Shown: positions 47,015 to 57,375, counted from the stretch's first letter. The stretch: 64,000 nucleotides of DNA from an uncultured Chlorobiaceae bacterium (GCA_903836465.1 CAILRB010000100.1:1-64000), one strand, 5' to 3'. Translations and numbers: made by a program. The notes: generated by a model not told the origin, from the sequence alone.

Positions 47015-47926
47015 TTATTCGTCTATTCTTGAAAGTTCACGGAAGCTTTGGAACCGGTCTTCGATTTCAAGCAGATCAAGTGCCGCAATTTTTTCGGTTC
47101 CGAACTTTTCAACACAGAAGCTCGCCATGGTGCTGCCATAAAGAACCGCCCTGCGCAGTTCAATATCGTTGATGGTTTCACATCTTGAAAGGTGGCCGAT
47201 AAATCCGCCAGCAAAAGTATCGCCGGCACCGGTAGGGTCAAAAATGTTTTCGAGAGGGAAGGCGGGAGCGGCAAAGATACCATCGTCGGTAAAGAGCAGG
47301 GCGCCGTGCTCGCCTTTCTTGATGATCAGAATTTTCGGGCCCATCTGGCGGATGATTCTTGCTGATTTGACAAGGTTTGGGTCGCCGCTCAGGAGTCTTG
47401 CCTCCCCATCGTTGATGATAAAAATATCAACACGCTTAAGAGTTTTTTTAAGTGCCTCCAGTTTACCCTCAATCCAGAAGTTCATGGTGTCACAGATGAC
47501 GAGTTTCGGTTTATTGATCTGGTCAAGCACCTTGAGCTGCAGTACCGGGTCGATATTGCCGAGGCAGACAAATTTGGCATTCTGATACTGATCAGGTACA
47601 ACAGGATCGAAATCTGCAAAGACGTTCAATTGGGTGTCGAGCGTGTCGCGGGTGTTCATGTCATAATGATACCGGCCCGCCCAGCGGAAGGTTTTTCCGT
47701 ACTCGATTTTCTGGATACCTTTTGTGTCTATGTTTTTTGAATGCAACACTGAAAAATGTTCATCCTCGAAGTCGTAGCCGACAACACCAACCATCTGTAT
47801 CGTTTCGGTAAAATAGCTGGCCGACAGGGCGATATAGGTGGATGACCCGCCAAGGGTGTTGTCGGAATGTCCAAAGGGGGTTTCGATATCGTCAAAGGCA
47901 AGAGAGCCAACAATGAGAAGAGACAT
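47015..47926 (-). CDS. PfkB-family carbohydrate kinase
   Basis: 303 residues. The N-terminal GSLAFDDIETPFG and the C-terminal signature DPTGAGDTFAGGFIGHL (catalytic Asp) place it in the ribokinase/PfkB group. The lid region resembles nucleoside or unusual sugar kinases; substrate unassigned. It is encoded 29 bases after the GH13-like gene and before the symporter, consistent with uptake and phosphorylation of one compound. Confidence 0.87.
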   Translation of the reverse strand: MSLLIVGSLAFDDIETPFGHSDNTLGGSSTYIALSASYFTETIQMVGVVGYDFEDEHFSVLHSKNIDTKGIQKIEYGKTFRWAGRYHYDMNTRDTLDTQLNVFADFDPVVPDQYQNAKFVCLGNIDPVLQLKVLDQINKPKLVICDTMNFWIEGKLEALKKTLKRVDIFIINDGEARLLSGDPNLVKSARIIRQMGPKILIIKKGEHGALLFTDDGIFAAPAFPLENIFDPTGAGDTFAGGFIGHLSRCETINDIELRRAVLYGSTMASFCVEKFGTEKIAALDLLEIEDRFQSFRELSRIDE

Positions 47927-47955
47927 AGCGGTAGTAATGTTTGGTTATTGAAAAC

Positions 47956-49848
47956 TTACAAAAGTTCAAAAAGCATGCATTGTCCAGGTTTGCAGGTGAC
48001 GCCAAGCCGATGTTCCTTGATCGGAAAGGATTGTTTGCTGATCAGGTCGTACATGGTACCATTTTCCATGCTGAATTCAAGAAAACCGCTTTTGGTGTCG
48101 TAAAGGTTACTGTTGCCGATAAAAAGCAGTGATTGAGCAGCAGTTGTTCTCATTACGGCAAAAAGTTCAGGTTCGCTGGTATAGGGGATGGTCATCGAAC
48201 CGGGTTCTCCGCACAGTACCAGATCAAGGTAGTGTGAACGTATCTCCAAAATGTTACGGATATAGCTGTTAAGGGGATTTAGCCCATTGCTGTTTTCCCA
48301 GTCGTAGCTGAAGACGCTGAAGAGCGGAAGTTTTTCGGGAGGATAAAGAGCCCTGTCTTCATCTCTGAAATTGAGTCCGAGGTTAACCGGGTACCATTCG
48401 CAGATCTCCATGCCCGACTGCAGAAAAGGTATGGCTGGCAGTACGGCGCTGAGGGTAAAGATAAAGATCGAATAGTTTCGTCCGGCTTCCTGACGGGGAT
48501 AGCGGAAACAAACACGCGGGGTGTTGTGATTTTCTCCTGTCCCGAAAAATGGCAGTGGGACGCCGGTTTTATTCAGGTTGTTTAATAATCCCCGGAGAAA
48601 AACAACATCATGGATGACAAACGGGAGCGTGCCGAACACCACATTAAATCCTTCCTTGCGCACTTCAGCGGTTGGATCAAAATTTTCATCCCAGAAAGCA
48701 AAATCCGGTTTTTTTTCGCGAGCCTTTTGAACAATTGTTCGTTTCAGAAGGGCAGGCAGGGCGTGGCCCATATCAATCATTGCGCCGTCAATCTGATATT
48801 GCTCTTGATAACTCGGTATAATATCCAAAATTTCGTCCCACAGGCCGGTATTGAAGGTTTCCGGATTGTCAAGTGCACTGTCATACATCCTGATGGTGTT
48901 GTAGGCAATGTAGTTGAACGTCTCATGGTTATGCATTTTCAGATAGGTAACGTCACTCCATGGAGGCTGCTGGTCGTCAGGAGGCCAGTCGGAGAAGGCG
49001 CTTGCGATATGACAAGGTGCACCTGTTTTGGTGGTTCCTGAAATCTGGCCATCCGCGTCCTGTACTGTTACGGGTTGAGCAACGAACTGCTCCCGGTACT
49101 CCGCTTGTGGAGCAGGAAGGTTGCGTAACTTATGGCATTCGACAAGATCATAAATCTTGCTGAGCGTCACAGTGTCAAAATGTGGCGGGCCGTATTTGCC
49201 GGTATTGTTTCTCAGCCAGTAAAACCATTCAGGATGATCCTTTATCCAGTCGCTGTCAATGGATGTTGTTCTGAAGACAAATTCAAGGACAACGTGCATG
49301 TCAAGAAGATGTGCAGCCTCAACAAATGCTTTAAGCAATATTTCTGAAGAAAGTCCGAGGGCAGGTTCGTTGAGCAGTGGATCAAGCTTTCGGGGATTTT
49401 TAACGGCATAAGGAGAGCCGAGAGTGCCCTTTCTGCTTTGGATACCTATTTCAGTAACCGGCAACAGATAGAGAGTATTTGCGCCAAGACTTTTTATATA
49501 AGGCAGAAGAGCAATCGCTTTGAGGAGTGTACCCGTTTCTCTGAATCCGGATTCAAGCGGGTCGGCGCTGATGACTCCGTCGCCGTCATGATCAAACGCG
49601 GCAGTGAGGCGTACAAAAAGGTTGTAAACCACCGCAGTGGTTTTCCATTCAGCTTGTTTTGGTGAAGCTGTTGCGGCGTTGTTCAGGATGTTTTCGATAA
49701 TGTGACCGAAGTATTCGGCAGGATTGACCTGTTCCGTGCCGGTCGTTCTGCCAGTCCAGATACCGGGTACCCGGTAGGATCTTTCGGTCAAGCGCTCAGG
49801 CAGTCCTTTCAACGCCAGAAGAAGCGATTCAAGATGAGTTGTCTGCAA
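47956..49848 (-). CDS. GH13 alpha-amylase-like protein with altered catalytic motifs
   Basis: About 630 residues with a (beta/alpha)8 alpha-amylase-type core. Expected GH13 motifs are partly lost. Region I is [11 protein letters not shown] instead of D..x.NH. Region [11 protein letters not shown], keeps the nucleophile Asp but not the Arg. Region [11 protein letters not shown], keeps the acid Glu. Region IV is ENHNTPR with Asn for the third Asp. The overall pattern ([17 protein letters not shown]) recalls the maltosyltransferase GlgE branch. It could be a glucanotransferase with changed specificity or a binding protein. The start is a TTG at 49848 without a clear ribosome-binding site, so the true start is uncertain. 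First gene of the operon. Confidence 0.75.
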   Translation of the reverse strand: MQTTHLESLLLALKGLPERLTERSYRVPGIWTGRTTGTEQVNPAEYFGHIIENILNNAATASPKQAEWKTTAVVYNLFVRLTAAFDHDGDGVISADPLESGFRETGTLLKAIALLPYIKSLGANTLYLLPVTEIGIQSRKGTLGSPYAVKNPRKLDPLLNEPALGLSSEILLKAFVEAAHLLDMHVVLEFVFRTTSIDSDWIKDHPEWFYWLRNNTGKYGPPHFDTVTLSKIYDLVECHKLRNLPAPQAEYREQFVAQPVTVQDADGQISGTTKTGAPCHIASAFSDWPPDDQQPPWSDVTYLKMHNHETFNYIAYNTIRMYDSALDNPETFNTGLWDEILDIIPSYQEQYQIDGAMIDMGHALPALLKRTIVQKAREKKPDFAFWDENFDPTAEVRKEGFNVVFGTLPFVIHDVVFLRGLLNNLNKTGVPLPFFGTGENHNTPRVCFRYPRQEAGRNYSIFIFTLSAVLPAIPFLQSGMEICEWYPVNLGLNFRDEDRALYPPEKLPLFSVFSYDWENSNGLNPLNSYIRNILEIRSHYLDLVLCGEPGSMTIPYTSEPELFAVMRTTAAQSLLFIGNSNLYDTKSGFLEFSMENGTMYDLISKQSFPIKEHRLGVTCKPGQCMLFELL

Positions 49849-49968
49849 TATTGTGCTGTGTTTTTCGGCAAGATGGAAGATAACGAGAAGATAATTATTA
49901 TACGGAATGCAATGTACTAAATTCTCTTTTAAGGCAAGGCAACTGGACAGAATGAATCATCTTCGCGC

Positions 49969-50700
49969 ATGAAAAATATTCGGATTACTGTTGAATATGA
50001 CGGCACTTCTTTTGCTGGCTGGCAAAGGCAGTCTGGAAGGATTATAACTGTTCAGGGGGAGATTGAGGCCGCACTTGGAAAGATTCTGCAGGAAAATATC
50101 TCTCTTGCTGCTGCAGGGAGAACCGACAAGGGAGTTCATGCCAGAGAACAGACAGCAAACTTTGTTACCGTTTCATCAATGGAGCCGGCAAGAATTGTGC
50201 ATTCACTCAATTCTCTGCTGCCCGGTACCATCAGGATCAGTAATCCTGCTGAAGTACCTGAGGATTTTCATGCCCGGCATAGTGCTAAAGAAAGGCATTA
50301 TCGTTATTTTCTCATCGAGAAGCCTTCAGCGATTTACGGCCGGTTTGCGGGGTGTTCCTATGGGACACTTGATCTTGCGGTTATGCAGCAGATAGCCGGG
50401 CTACTGAAGGGGACGCATGATTTTTCTGCTTTTTCAAAGGAAGACAGGGATAATCCCGATCGTATCTGCCATGTGAATGCTTGCGAATGGTATCGTGACA
50501 ATGGCTTTCTGGTTTTTCAGATTTCAGCGAACAGGTTTTTAAGGAGTATGGTTCGTTACCTTGTTGATGCCATGATAAGTGCAGGAAAAGGGAGGCTTTC
50601 CGTTGAAGAATTTAGTCGAATGCTTGAAACCGGAGTCATGACGAGTCAACTGAATCCGGCTTCTCCTGGTGGACTTTTTCTCTGGAAAGTGAACTATTGA
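49969..50700 (+). CDS. truA: tRNA pseudouridine synthase A
   Basis: 243 residues, normal length. GTSFAGWQRQ at the N-terminus, the catalytic Asp in AAAGRTDKGVHA, HARHSAKERHYRY and FLRSMVRYLV. It modifies positions 38-40 of tRNA anticodon arms. Monocistronic between a divergent operon and the lytic transglycosylase. Confidence 0.95.
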   Translation: MKNIRITVEYDGTSFAGWQRQSGRIITVQGEIEAALGKILQENISLAAAGRTDKGVHAREQTANFVTVSSMEPARIVHSLNSLLPGTIRISNPAEVPEDFHARHSAKERHYRYFLIEKPSAIYGRFAGCSYGTLDLAVMQQIAGLLKGTHDFSAFSKEDRDNPDRICHVNACEWYRDNGFLVFQISANRFLRSMVRYLVDAMISAGKGRLSVEEFSRMLETGVMTSQLNPASPGGLFLWKVNY

Positions 50701-50836
50701 CATACTGACATAAAAGGAAACGGTTATTGCAATAGTGGAGAACTGTTTTTATGTTGTTTCTGACATTTCAACAGGGATTTTTGCTGTCGCAGCATTGATC
50801 GTTTGGAGACCATTACTTTAAATCAAACTGCCGCTT

Positions 50837-52948
50837 GTGAAAATCAGCATATATTATACAATATTCAGGGTGTTGTTCTCGGCACTTGTTTTTCAGTTTC
50901 TGGCTCAGCCGGTTCTTGCTGTGGATCCTGTTGTCGTCAATAACCGGGGAGAGCTCAGCAAGTCCTCAGTTACCGATATTCTTGACAGCCTTGTGAATGC
51001 TATATACTTTAAGGATGAGCACTTTTCCATTCCTAAAGAGTCTGAAAAGTTCGGATTTCCCTCCTCTTTCGTGCCACAGTACAGTGATTCGGTCTATACG
51101 GCAAGAATCGCCACATTGAACCGCAAAACACCGCTCCATTTTGTCTACAATGCTCAGGTAAGGGGATTTATAAGACTTTATGCTGTCGAAAAAAGAAGCA
51201 TGACTTCCAAAATTCTCGGATTGAGCAAAATCTATTTTCCGCTTTTTGAGGAAAAACTTGATGCTAACAATGTTCCGCTTGAGATGAAGTACCTCGCCAT
51301 TGTTGAGTCAGCACTTAATCCGACGGCGGTTTCTCCTGCAGGAGCAAAAGGGCTTTGGCAGTTTATGTATGGAACTGGTAAAATGTATGGCCTGCAGTCA
51401 TCATCCTTCATTGATGAGCGGTACGATCCCTACAAGTCTTCAGTTTCAGCAAGCAGGTATCTGAGAGATCTCTACAATATTTATGGTGACTGGTTTCTAG
51501 CGCTTGCAGCATATAATTCTGGTCCGGGAAATGTTAACAAGGCAATCAGGCGGGCTGGCGGGGTAAAAGACTACTGGGCAATATGGGATTACCTTCCGGC
51601 TGAAACAAGAGGTTATGTCCCTGCTTTTATTGCGGTTAACTATATTATGAGTTATTATAACGAGCACAATATCCGACCGGTTGAACCGGGTTTTTTGTAT
51701 CAGGATATCGATACCTTAAGAACCTCACGTCTTTTGTCGTTCGAGCAGATCAATGAAACTATCGGAGTGCCGATGGCTGATCTTCAGTTTCTTAATCCGC
51801 AGTACAAGCTTGGTATTATTCCTGCTGCAGGGAATTCCGGCAATGTTATCAGGCTTCCGAAAAAATTTATCCCTCAGTTTCAGAAACGGGAAAATGAAAT
51901 ATATGCCTATAAATCTGCTAAAACGATTGAACGTGAGGCGCTGTTTGCCCGTCTTGAAACTCTCCATGCCAGCTCAGTCCACAGGAATAGAGATGAAGGA
52001 AAAACACAGAAGGTTCATATCGTCGAACAAGGTGAAAGCCTGGGCTCAATTGCAAGGATGTACCGTACCTATATCAGCCAGCTCATCGCCTGGAACAGCC
52101 TGAAGGATTCTGATGTCTCTCCCGGCCAGAAGCTTATTGTTTTCGGTGGATCTGACAATGCTTTTTCTTCACAACCCAATGTTTCGAAACGAAGGGCAAA
52201 GAATAAGCGAGGAAGTCGCAGGTTGAAAAAAGAGGTTATACTTCAGAGAAAATATATCGCTCAGTCCAGGCCGCAGTCTCAGCTTCTGCCCCAGCCGCCA
52301 CCTCAGCACCAGCCAAAGTCTCAGCCACTGGTGAAAGAGATCGTCGCCCAAAGGTTGGCTATAACTGTTGAGCGTGATGTGCTGTTTGCTTTCGTTGAAA
52401 TTCAGAAGGATCTGAAGGCAGTATCGAGCGTTCCGCCAGCAAAACCTGAACTGAAGTCAGTGCCCGGCGTTCCACCAGCCAAGCCTGAACTGAAGGCAGT
52501 GCCCGGCGTTCCACCAGCAAAACCTGAACTGAAGGCAGTGCCCGGCGTTCCGCCAGTAGAGCCGGATTTGAAGTCAGTACCCGGCATTCCGCCAGCCAAG
52601 CCTGAACTGAAGGCAGTGCCCGGCGTTCCGCCAGCCAAGCCTGAACTGAAGGCAGTACCCGGCGTTCCGCCAGCCAAGCCTGAACTGAAGTCAGTGCCCA
52701 GCGTTTCGCCCTCAGAGCCTGATGCTGAAGGGCAAGTATATATAACGCATGTTGTTGAGGAAGGCGAAAACCTCGGATCCATTGCTGCGAAGTATGGTAC
52801 TACTGTCAGCCAGCTCATAGCATGGAACAGCCTGACAGATTCTCAGGTTGCACCAGGTCAGAAACTTATTGTATTTGTCAATGACGGCAATAGTGCTTCC
52901 TCCCAGGCGGTATCCGGAAAGGGAGATGTTTCAAAGCCGTTACAGTAA
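50837..52948 (+). CDS. MltD-like lytic transglycosylase with two LysM domains and a 13-residue repeat
   Basis: 703 residues with a GTG start. Signal peptide (VLFSALVFQFLAQPVLA), then an SLT/MltD domain: the catalytic Glu is in AIVESALNPTAVSPAGAKGLWQF-type sequence (ESALNP, GAKGLWQ), with YDPYKSSVSASRYLRDLY and ALAAYNSGPGNV. The first LysM lies near 395-440 (VEQGESLGSIARMY) and the second near 635-685 (VEEGENLGSIAAKYG). Between them are a Gln/Pro-rich stretch and eight copies of a 13-residue repeat of the form AVPGVPPAKPELK (52418-52729). It cleaves peptidoglycan in the periplasm; the repeat is likely a flexible spacer. Confidence 0.9.
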   Translation: MKISIYYTIFRVLFSALVFQFLAQPVLAVDPVVVNNRGELSKSSVTDILDSLVNAIYFKDEHFSIPKESEKFGFPSSFVPQYSDSVYTARIATLNRKTPLHFVYNAQVRGFIRLYAVEKRSMTSKILGLSKIYFPLFEEKLDANNVPLEMKYLAIVESALNPTAVSPAGAKGLWQFMYGTGKMYGLQSSSFIDERYDPYKSSVSASRYLRDLYNIYGDWFLALAAYNSGPGNVNKAIRRAGGVKDYWAIWDYLPAETRGYVPAFIAVNYIMSYYNEHNIRPVEPGFLYQDIDTLRTSRLLSFEQINETIGVPMADLQFLNPQYKLGIIPAAGNSGNVIRLPKKFIPQFQKRENEIYAYKSAKTIEREALFARLETLHASSVHRNRDEGKTQKVHIVEQGESLGSIARMYRTYISQLIAWNSLKDSDVSPGQKLIVFGGSDNAFSSQPNVSKRRAKNKRGSRRLKKEVILQRKYIAQSRPQSQLLPQPPPQHQPKSQPLVKEIVAQRLAITVERDVLFAFVEIQKDLKAVSSVPPAKPELKSVPGVPPAKPELKAVPGVPPAKPELKAVPGVPPVEPDLKSVPGIPPAKPELKAVPGVPPAKPELKAVPGVPPAKPELKSVPSVSPSEPDAEGQVYITHVVEEGENLGSIAAKYGTTVSQLIAWNSLTDSQVAPGQKLIVFVNDGNSASSQAVSGKGDVSKPLQ
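52418..52729 (+). repeat. Eight tandem 39-base coding repeats
   Basis: Eight in-frame units encode AVPGVPPAKPELK or close variants; the fourth has VEPDLK and the eighth SVPSVSPSEPDAE. Near-identity of units 3, 6 and 7 at the DNA level suggests recent expansion, so copy number is likely to vary between strains. Confidence 0.95.
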
Positions 52949-53110
52949 ACATCAATTTAGGTGAAGTAATTGTTATTTCATGATATTCAATAAAGGATAA
53001 TTTTCTTATCTTTAAATTCACAGGTTTATGTTAGTCAAGGGACCCAGAATAATTGTTGGCAGAAACCGCTGTAATTCAATAATTCTTTAAATGAGAAACC
53101 ATTAAAACGT

Positions 53111-54298
53111 ATGCGTAATATCATTTTTACCGGAAAGGGTGGAGTTGGTAAAACCTCTATTGCCGCTGCAACAGCGCTCAAGGCAGCAGATATGGGGTAC
53201 AAAACCTTGATCATGTCTACCGATCCGGCACACAGTCTGGGTGACTCGCTTGATGTTCAGTTAGGGCCTTCACCTGTTAAAGTTGCAGAAAATCTTTGGG
53301 GCCAGGAGGTCAGCGTTTTTGGTGATCTCAATCTGAACTGGGATGTTGTCAGGGAGCATTTTGCTCATTTGATGGAAGCCCGTGGTATTGAAGGTGTTTA
53401 TGCTGAAGAGATGGGAGTGTTGCCTGGTATGGAAGAGCTCTTTTCACTCTCCTATATCAAGCGTTATAATGAGCAGAATGAATACGATCTTCTTGTTGTT
53501 GACTGTGCTCCTACCGGAGAAACCCTTCGACTGCTTTCCCTGCCTGAAACATTTGGATGGTTTATCAAGATGATCCGCAATGTAGAGAAATTCATGGTCA
53601 AGCCGGTCATCAGGCCTCTTGCCAAAAAAGTCAACAAGATCAATGATTTTGTCGCTCCTGTGGAGGTTTATGACAAGGTTGACAACCTTTTCTCTTCAAC
53701 TGAGGGAATTATTGACCTGCTTGCTGACGGCTCCAAAACAACCATGCGTCTGGTCATGAATCCGGAAAAGATGGTTATCAAGGAGTCCATGCGCGCCCTG
53801 ACCTATCTTAACCTTTATGGTATTACCGTAGACAGGATTACCATTAACCGTGTCATGCCCGATCAGAGCCCTGACCCGTATTTCCAGAAATGGCGTGCTA
53901 TTCAGCAGAAATATATTGTGCAGATTCAGGAAGCATTTGCTCCGATTCCTATTGTCGAAGTTCCGTTGTTTGATGATGAAGTTGTGGGGCTTGCCATGCT
54001 TCGCAGAGTAGGTCAGAAAGTCTACGAAGAGACGAATCCTCTTGATATATTTTTCAACGAAAATCCGATTGATATCAAAAAGGTTTCAGATGGACACTAC
54101 AAGGTGCGTGTCAGGCTGCCGTTTATGGAGCACATGGGGCTTGAACCAAAAATTCTCAAGCTCGGAGATGATCTTACGATTCGCATCGGTGATTACCAGA
54201 AGATTGTTGCTTTGCCGATTTTCCTTGCGGGCATGGAGTCAACAGGCGCCTCTTATGAAGACAAGTGGCTCAGCATTGATTTCGCGAAGTCCAAATAA
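53111..54298 (+). CDS. ArsA/GET3-family ATPase with C-terminal Hsp20-like domain
   Basis: 395 residues. The deviant P-loop is [11 protein letters not shown], switch [12 protein letters not shown] and switch [17 protein letters not shown]. It is a single ATPase domain rather than the tandem arsenite pump form. Residues about 325-395 ([26 protein letters not shown]) resemble the alpha-crystallin-like ArsA_HSP20 domain. Green sulfur bacteria carry several ArsA-like genes. No ars genes are nearby, so a protein-targeting or chlorosome/membrane role is as likely as arsenite export. Confidence 0.87.
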   Translation: MRNIIFTGKGGVGKTSIAAATALKAADMGYKTLIMSTDPAHSLGDSLDVQLGPSPVKVAENLWGQEVSVFGDLNLNWDVVREHFAHLMEARGIEGVYAEEMGVLPGMEELFSLSYIKRYNEQNEYDLLVVDCAPTGETLRLLSLPETFGWFIKMIRNVEKFMVKPVIRPLAKKVNKINDFVAPVEVYDKVDNLFSSTEGIIDLLADGSKTTMRLVMNPEKMVIKESMRALTYLNLYGITVDRITINRVMPDQSPDPYFQKWRAIQQKYIVQIQEAFAPIPIVEVPLFDDEVVGLAMLRRVGQKVYEETNPLDIFFNENPIDIKKVSDGHYKVRVRLPFMEHMGLEPKILKLGDDLTIRIGDYQKIVALPIFLAGMESTGASYEDKWLSIDFAKSK

Positions 54299-54332
54299 TT
54301 TTGTGTTTGCGAAGCGATCAAAGTAGTACCAA

Positions 54333-54367
54333 TAAAAAAACCTGCTCGTGAGGGCAGGTTTTTTTAT
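54333..54367. terminator. Bidirectional terminator between ArsA-like gene and serA
   Basis: A stretch of A residues, then AACCTGC ... GCAGGTT, then TTTTTTT. The A-tract and T-tract on the two sides let the hairpin stop both convergent transcripts. Confidence 0.9.
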
Positions 54368-54383
54368 TGTCATTTAAAACTCT

Positions 54384-55964
54384 TCAGAGCGATACAAGAT
54401 TGGCAATGCTGACGCCATTCACCTTTCTTATTTCGTCAAGCAGCGCTTTTGTCACTTCGCCGTCGACAACAATTGCTGTCATAGCGACCTTTTTCTCTTC
54501 ATCCCTGGAAAGCGCCACGTAGGCGACATTCAGGTTGTGCTGTAACAAAAGCTGAGTGACATTGGCGATGACACCTGGTTTGTCAATGTTATTGTAAATA
54601 ATGATATTCCCTTCCGGTTTGAACTCTACGAGAAACTGGTCAATCATCACAATCCGTACCTCTTTGTCGCCAAAGACAGTTCCGCCAATCATCCGTTTCG
54701 TTGTGTCGTTTTCAAGCTCTATGCGGATCAGGTTGGTATAGTCCAGATTTTCCTTTTCAAATTTCTGGTTCAGGCTGATGCCGCACTCCTTTGCCATCGT
54801 GAACGCATTGATATAGTTTGTATCCTTTGACTGCCGGATATCAAGAAATCCCTTGAGAGCTGCAGCCGTGATGACTTCATTGAATTTATGAAGAAATTCA
54901 CCGGAGGTTCTGATGGTCATCTTGTCTGCATTAACCGGTGCCATCTGCGCCAGTGTAGCACCGAGTTTTTCGGCAAGGTTCAGATATGATCGTACGCCTG
55001 GAGCCTGTGCCAGTTCGACAGCCGAGGCATTGACGGCTCCCTCGAGTTTTCCTGTCTGTTTCCACGCAACAATCTGTTCTGCAATCTGAACGGCAACCTT
55101 TTCCTGTGCTTCGTTGGTGGATGCGGCAATATGCGGAGTGGCAATAACCTGTTCAAGTTTCAAAAGCGGATTGTCAGGGTTGACCGGCTCCGTCTCAAAC
55201 ACATCAAGCGCTACGGCGGCAACTTTGCCCGATGTTATTGCTTCAGCAAGGTCAGTTTCGTTAATAATTCCGCCCCTTGCGCAATTGACAATGATAACAC
55301 CCTGTTTCATCAGGTCAAGAGTATCTTTTGCAATAAGATTACGGGTCGATTCGTTGAGTGATGAGTGGAGGGTAATAAAATCAGCGTTAATAAAATTTTC
55401 ATGCAGGGGAAGAAGCTCAATGTTGAGCTGTGCAGCGTATTCGTCGGGAATCATCGGGTCATAGGCAATTGTTTTCATACCGAATGCCTGCATTCTGGAT
55501 GCAACTTCGCGTCCAATTTTCCCAAGGCCGATAATCGAGAGGGTTTTCCCTTCAAGCTCAACACCGGTAAATTTTTTCTTGTTCCAATTGCCTTGTTTCA
55601 GGTCGGCGGTTGCCTGCGGAATTCGTCGTGCGGCGGAAAGCATCATAGCACAGGCATGTTCCGCTGCCGAAACCGTGTTTCCGCCCGGGGTGTTCATCAC
55701 AATAATACCTTTGCGGGTGGAGGCTTCAATGTCGATGTTGTCGACACCGGCCCCAGCTCTTCCAATGAGCTCAAGGTTTGTGCCGCACTCAAGAATTTCC
55801 GTGGTAACCTTGGTTGCGCTTCTGACGATCAGCGTATCAAAGCCGCCAATGATCTCTTTGAGTTCTTCCTTGCTGATTTTCGGCTTTTCGGTCACTTCAA
55901 AACCGTTTTGTGCGAGGATTTGACCGCATTGAAGATCAACACCGTCAGTGATCAGTACTTTCAT
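54384..55964 (-). CDS. serA: D-3-phosphoglycerate dehydrogenase
   Basis: First step of serine synthesis from 3-phosphoglycerate. The long form has 526 residues: substrate domain, NAD-binding domain with GLGKIGREVA near 147, catalytic motifs ARGGIINE and TPHIAAST, an intervening domain (about 315-450) and a C-terminal ACT domain (NIDKPGVIANVTQLL) that usually gives serine feedback. Intact and monocistronic. Confidence 0.95.
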   Translation of the reverse strand: MKVLITDGVDLQCGQILAQNGFEVTEKPKISKEELKEIIGGFDTLIVRSATKVTTEILECGTNLELIGRAGAGVDNIDIEASTRKGIIVMNTPGGNTVSAAEHACAMMLSAARRIPQATADLKQGNWNKKKFTGVELEGKTLSIIGLGKIGREVASRMQAFGMKTIAYDPMIPDEYAAQLNIELLPLHENFINADFITLHSSLNESTRNLIAKDTLDLMKQGVIIVNCARGGIINETDLAEAITSGKVAAVALDVFETEPVNPDNPLLKLEQVIATPHIAASTNEAQEKVAVQIAEQIVAWKQTGKLEGAVNASAVELAQAPGVRSYLNLAEKLGATLAQMAPVNADKMTIRTSGEFLHKFNEVITAAALKGFLDIRQSKDTNYINAFTMAKECGISLNQKFEKENLDYTNLIRIELENDTTKRMIGGTVFGDKEVRIVMIDQFLVEFKPEGNIIIYNNIDKPGVIANVTQLLLQHNLNVAYVALSRDEEKKVAMTAIVVDGEVTKALLDEIRKVNGVSIANLVSL

Positions 55965-56179
55965 GTTAACTTGCTTGTTTATTGATTGTCCGGACTTTTA
56001 TAAATTAATCTGAATATAAAGAAATTTTGTTGCTCCATCTCTTTGGAACTTATGAATCCTCGTTCAGGAATTTATAGGCGCGGATGCTCATTATATTACG
56101 CGTTAGTTTTTTATCTTGCCTCCTTTAAAATTATAGCTCTGTCAGGGTAAATTATCTGAAACTCTGTTTTGAGAAAAGA
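55965..56179. other. AT-rich divergent region between serA and the aro leader
   Basis: About 215 bases with no gene. It should hold the serA promoter on the minus strand and the promoter of the DAHP synthase on the plus strand, but no pair of boxes is convincing. Confidence 0.4.
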
Positions 56180-56248
56180 ATGTCAAAAGCAGTGAAAATT
56201 AAATACCTCGAAGCTTTGCTGCGAGGAAGCTTTATTTATAGTTATTAG
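56180..56248 (+). CDS. Candidate 22-residue leader peptide before DAHP synthase
   Basis: A short ORF starting ATG 56180 and ending TAG 56248, 15 bases before the DAHP synthase start, with a weak GAGAAAAG site upstream. The peptide ends GSFIYSY, so Phe and three Tyr (one further upstream) lie close to the stop. An inverted repeat CCTCG/CGAGG and a repeated AAGCTTT lie inside it. No U-run terminator is seen. It may be a translational leader responding to Tyr/Phe-tRNA, or a chance ORF. Confidence 0.3.
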   Translation: MSKAVKIKYLEALLRGSFIYSY

Positions 56249-56263
56249 TTAGTTATAAAACGG

Positions 56264-57313
56264 ATGGAACAATTACATGATTTAAGAGTTTCACGAATTA
56301 TTCGTCTTCCCTCACCAAGGGCGCTCAAGGAGATGCTGCCAGTAAGTGATGGTGTAGCCAGTACCGTTACTCTGGGACGTCGTGAAGTTGAGCGTATATT
56401 GACTGGCAAGGATTCAAGACTGCTGGTTATTGTTGGACCCTGTTCGATACACGATGTCGATGCAGCCCGTGAGTATGCTGAAAAACTCGCTGCATTGCGT
56501 GTTGAGCTCCAGCATGACCTCTGTCTTATGATGCGGGTCTATTTTGAAAAACCGCGTACAACTATCGGCTGGAAAGGTTTTATCAATGATCCTCATCTTG
56601 ATGATACCTACGATATTGAGCATGGTCTTTTTCATGCACGAAAGCTTCTGCTGGAAATAAATGAAATGGGATTGCCGGCAGCGACTGAATTTCTTGATCC
56701 CATAACCCCTCAGTATGTAGCCGATGCCGTGAGCTGGGCTGCAATCGGAGCAAGGACTATTGAGTCGCAGACTCACCGGCAGATGGCAAGCGGCCTTTCA
56801 ATGCCTGTAGGATTCAAGAACTCGACTGATGGTCGTCTCAATGTTGCCGTCGATGCTATCCGTTCGGCAATGCATCCCCACAGCTTTCTCGGTATTGACC
56901 AGGAAGGGCTCAGCAGCGTGATTACAACAAAGGGCAATCCATTCGGACATCTTGTGCTGCGCGGCGGCGAAAAACCGAATTATGATGCGGTTAGTATTGC
57001 ACATGCTGAATCGTGGATAGGGAAAGCGGGTCTGGAACAGTCACTTCTGGTCGACTGCAGTCACGCCAATTCAGGAAAAAAACACGAGCGTCAGTTGACA
57101 GTCTGGGAAAATATTCTGAAGCAGAAAGTTGAGGGTAATAAAAGCATTGTTGGTGTCATGATAGAGAGCAATCTCTTTTGCGGCAATCAGCCTTTTCCGG
57201 AGGATCCCGAGAAGCTCAGGTACGGTGTATCGATAACCGACGAGTGTCTTTCATGGGATGAGACTGAACGCATATTGCGTGAAGGTGCAGAAGTCATGCA
57301 TAAGCTTAGTTGA
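56264..57313 (+). CDS. 3-deoxy-7-phosphoheptulonate synthase, class I
   Basis: First enzyme of the shikimate pathway, 349 residues, the AroF/G/H type. Motifs are [67 protein letters not shown] and GVMIESNL. The N-terminal [11 protein letters not shown] extension corresponds to the allosteric arm of the feedback-sensitive enzymes, so inhibition by an aromatic amino acid is likely but not predictable in detail. The start ATG is in frame with the small ORF upstream. Confidence 0.95.
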   Translation: MEQLHDLRVSRIIRLPSPRALKEMLPVSDGVASTVTLGRREVERILTGKDSRLLVIVGPCSIHDVDAAREYAEKLAALRVELQHDLCLMMRVYFEKPRTTIGWKGFINDPHLDDTYDIEHGLFHARKLLLEINEMGLPAATEFLDPITPQYVADAVSWAAIGARTIESQTHRQMASGLSMPVGFKNSTDGRLNVAVDAIRSAMHPHSFLGIDQEGLSSVITTKGNPFGHLVLRGGEKPNYDAVSIAHAESWIGKAGLEQSLLVDCSHANSGKKHERQLTVWENILKQKVEGNKSIVGVMIESNLFCGNQPFPEDPEKLRYGVSITDECLSWDETERILREGAEVMHKLS

Positions 57314-57375
57314 TAAAATTGTTGCCGTGGACATTGTGCATGTTTTTTTGATTAAACGTTTTGAATGGGGGGAGT

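Noticed and set aside
52418-52729. Tandem repeats as a possible CRISPR array
   Set aside because: The units are directly adjacent, in frame and encode a Pro-rich peptide; there are no spacers.
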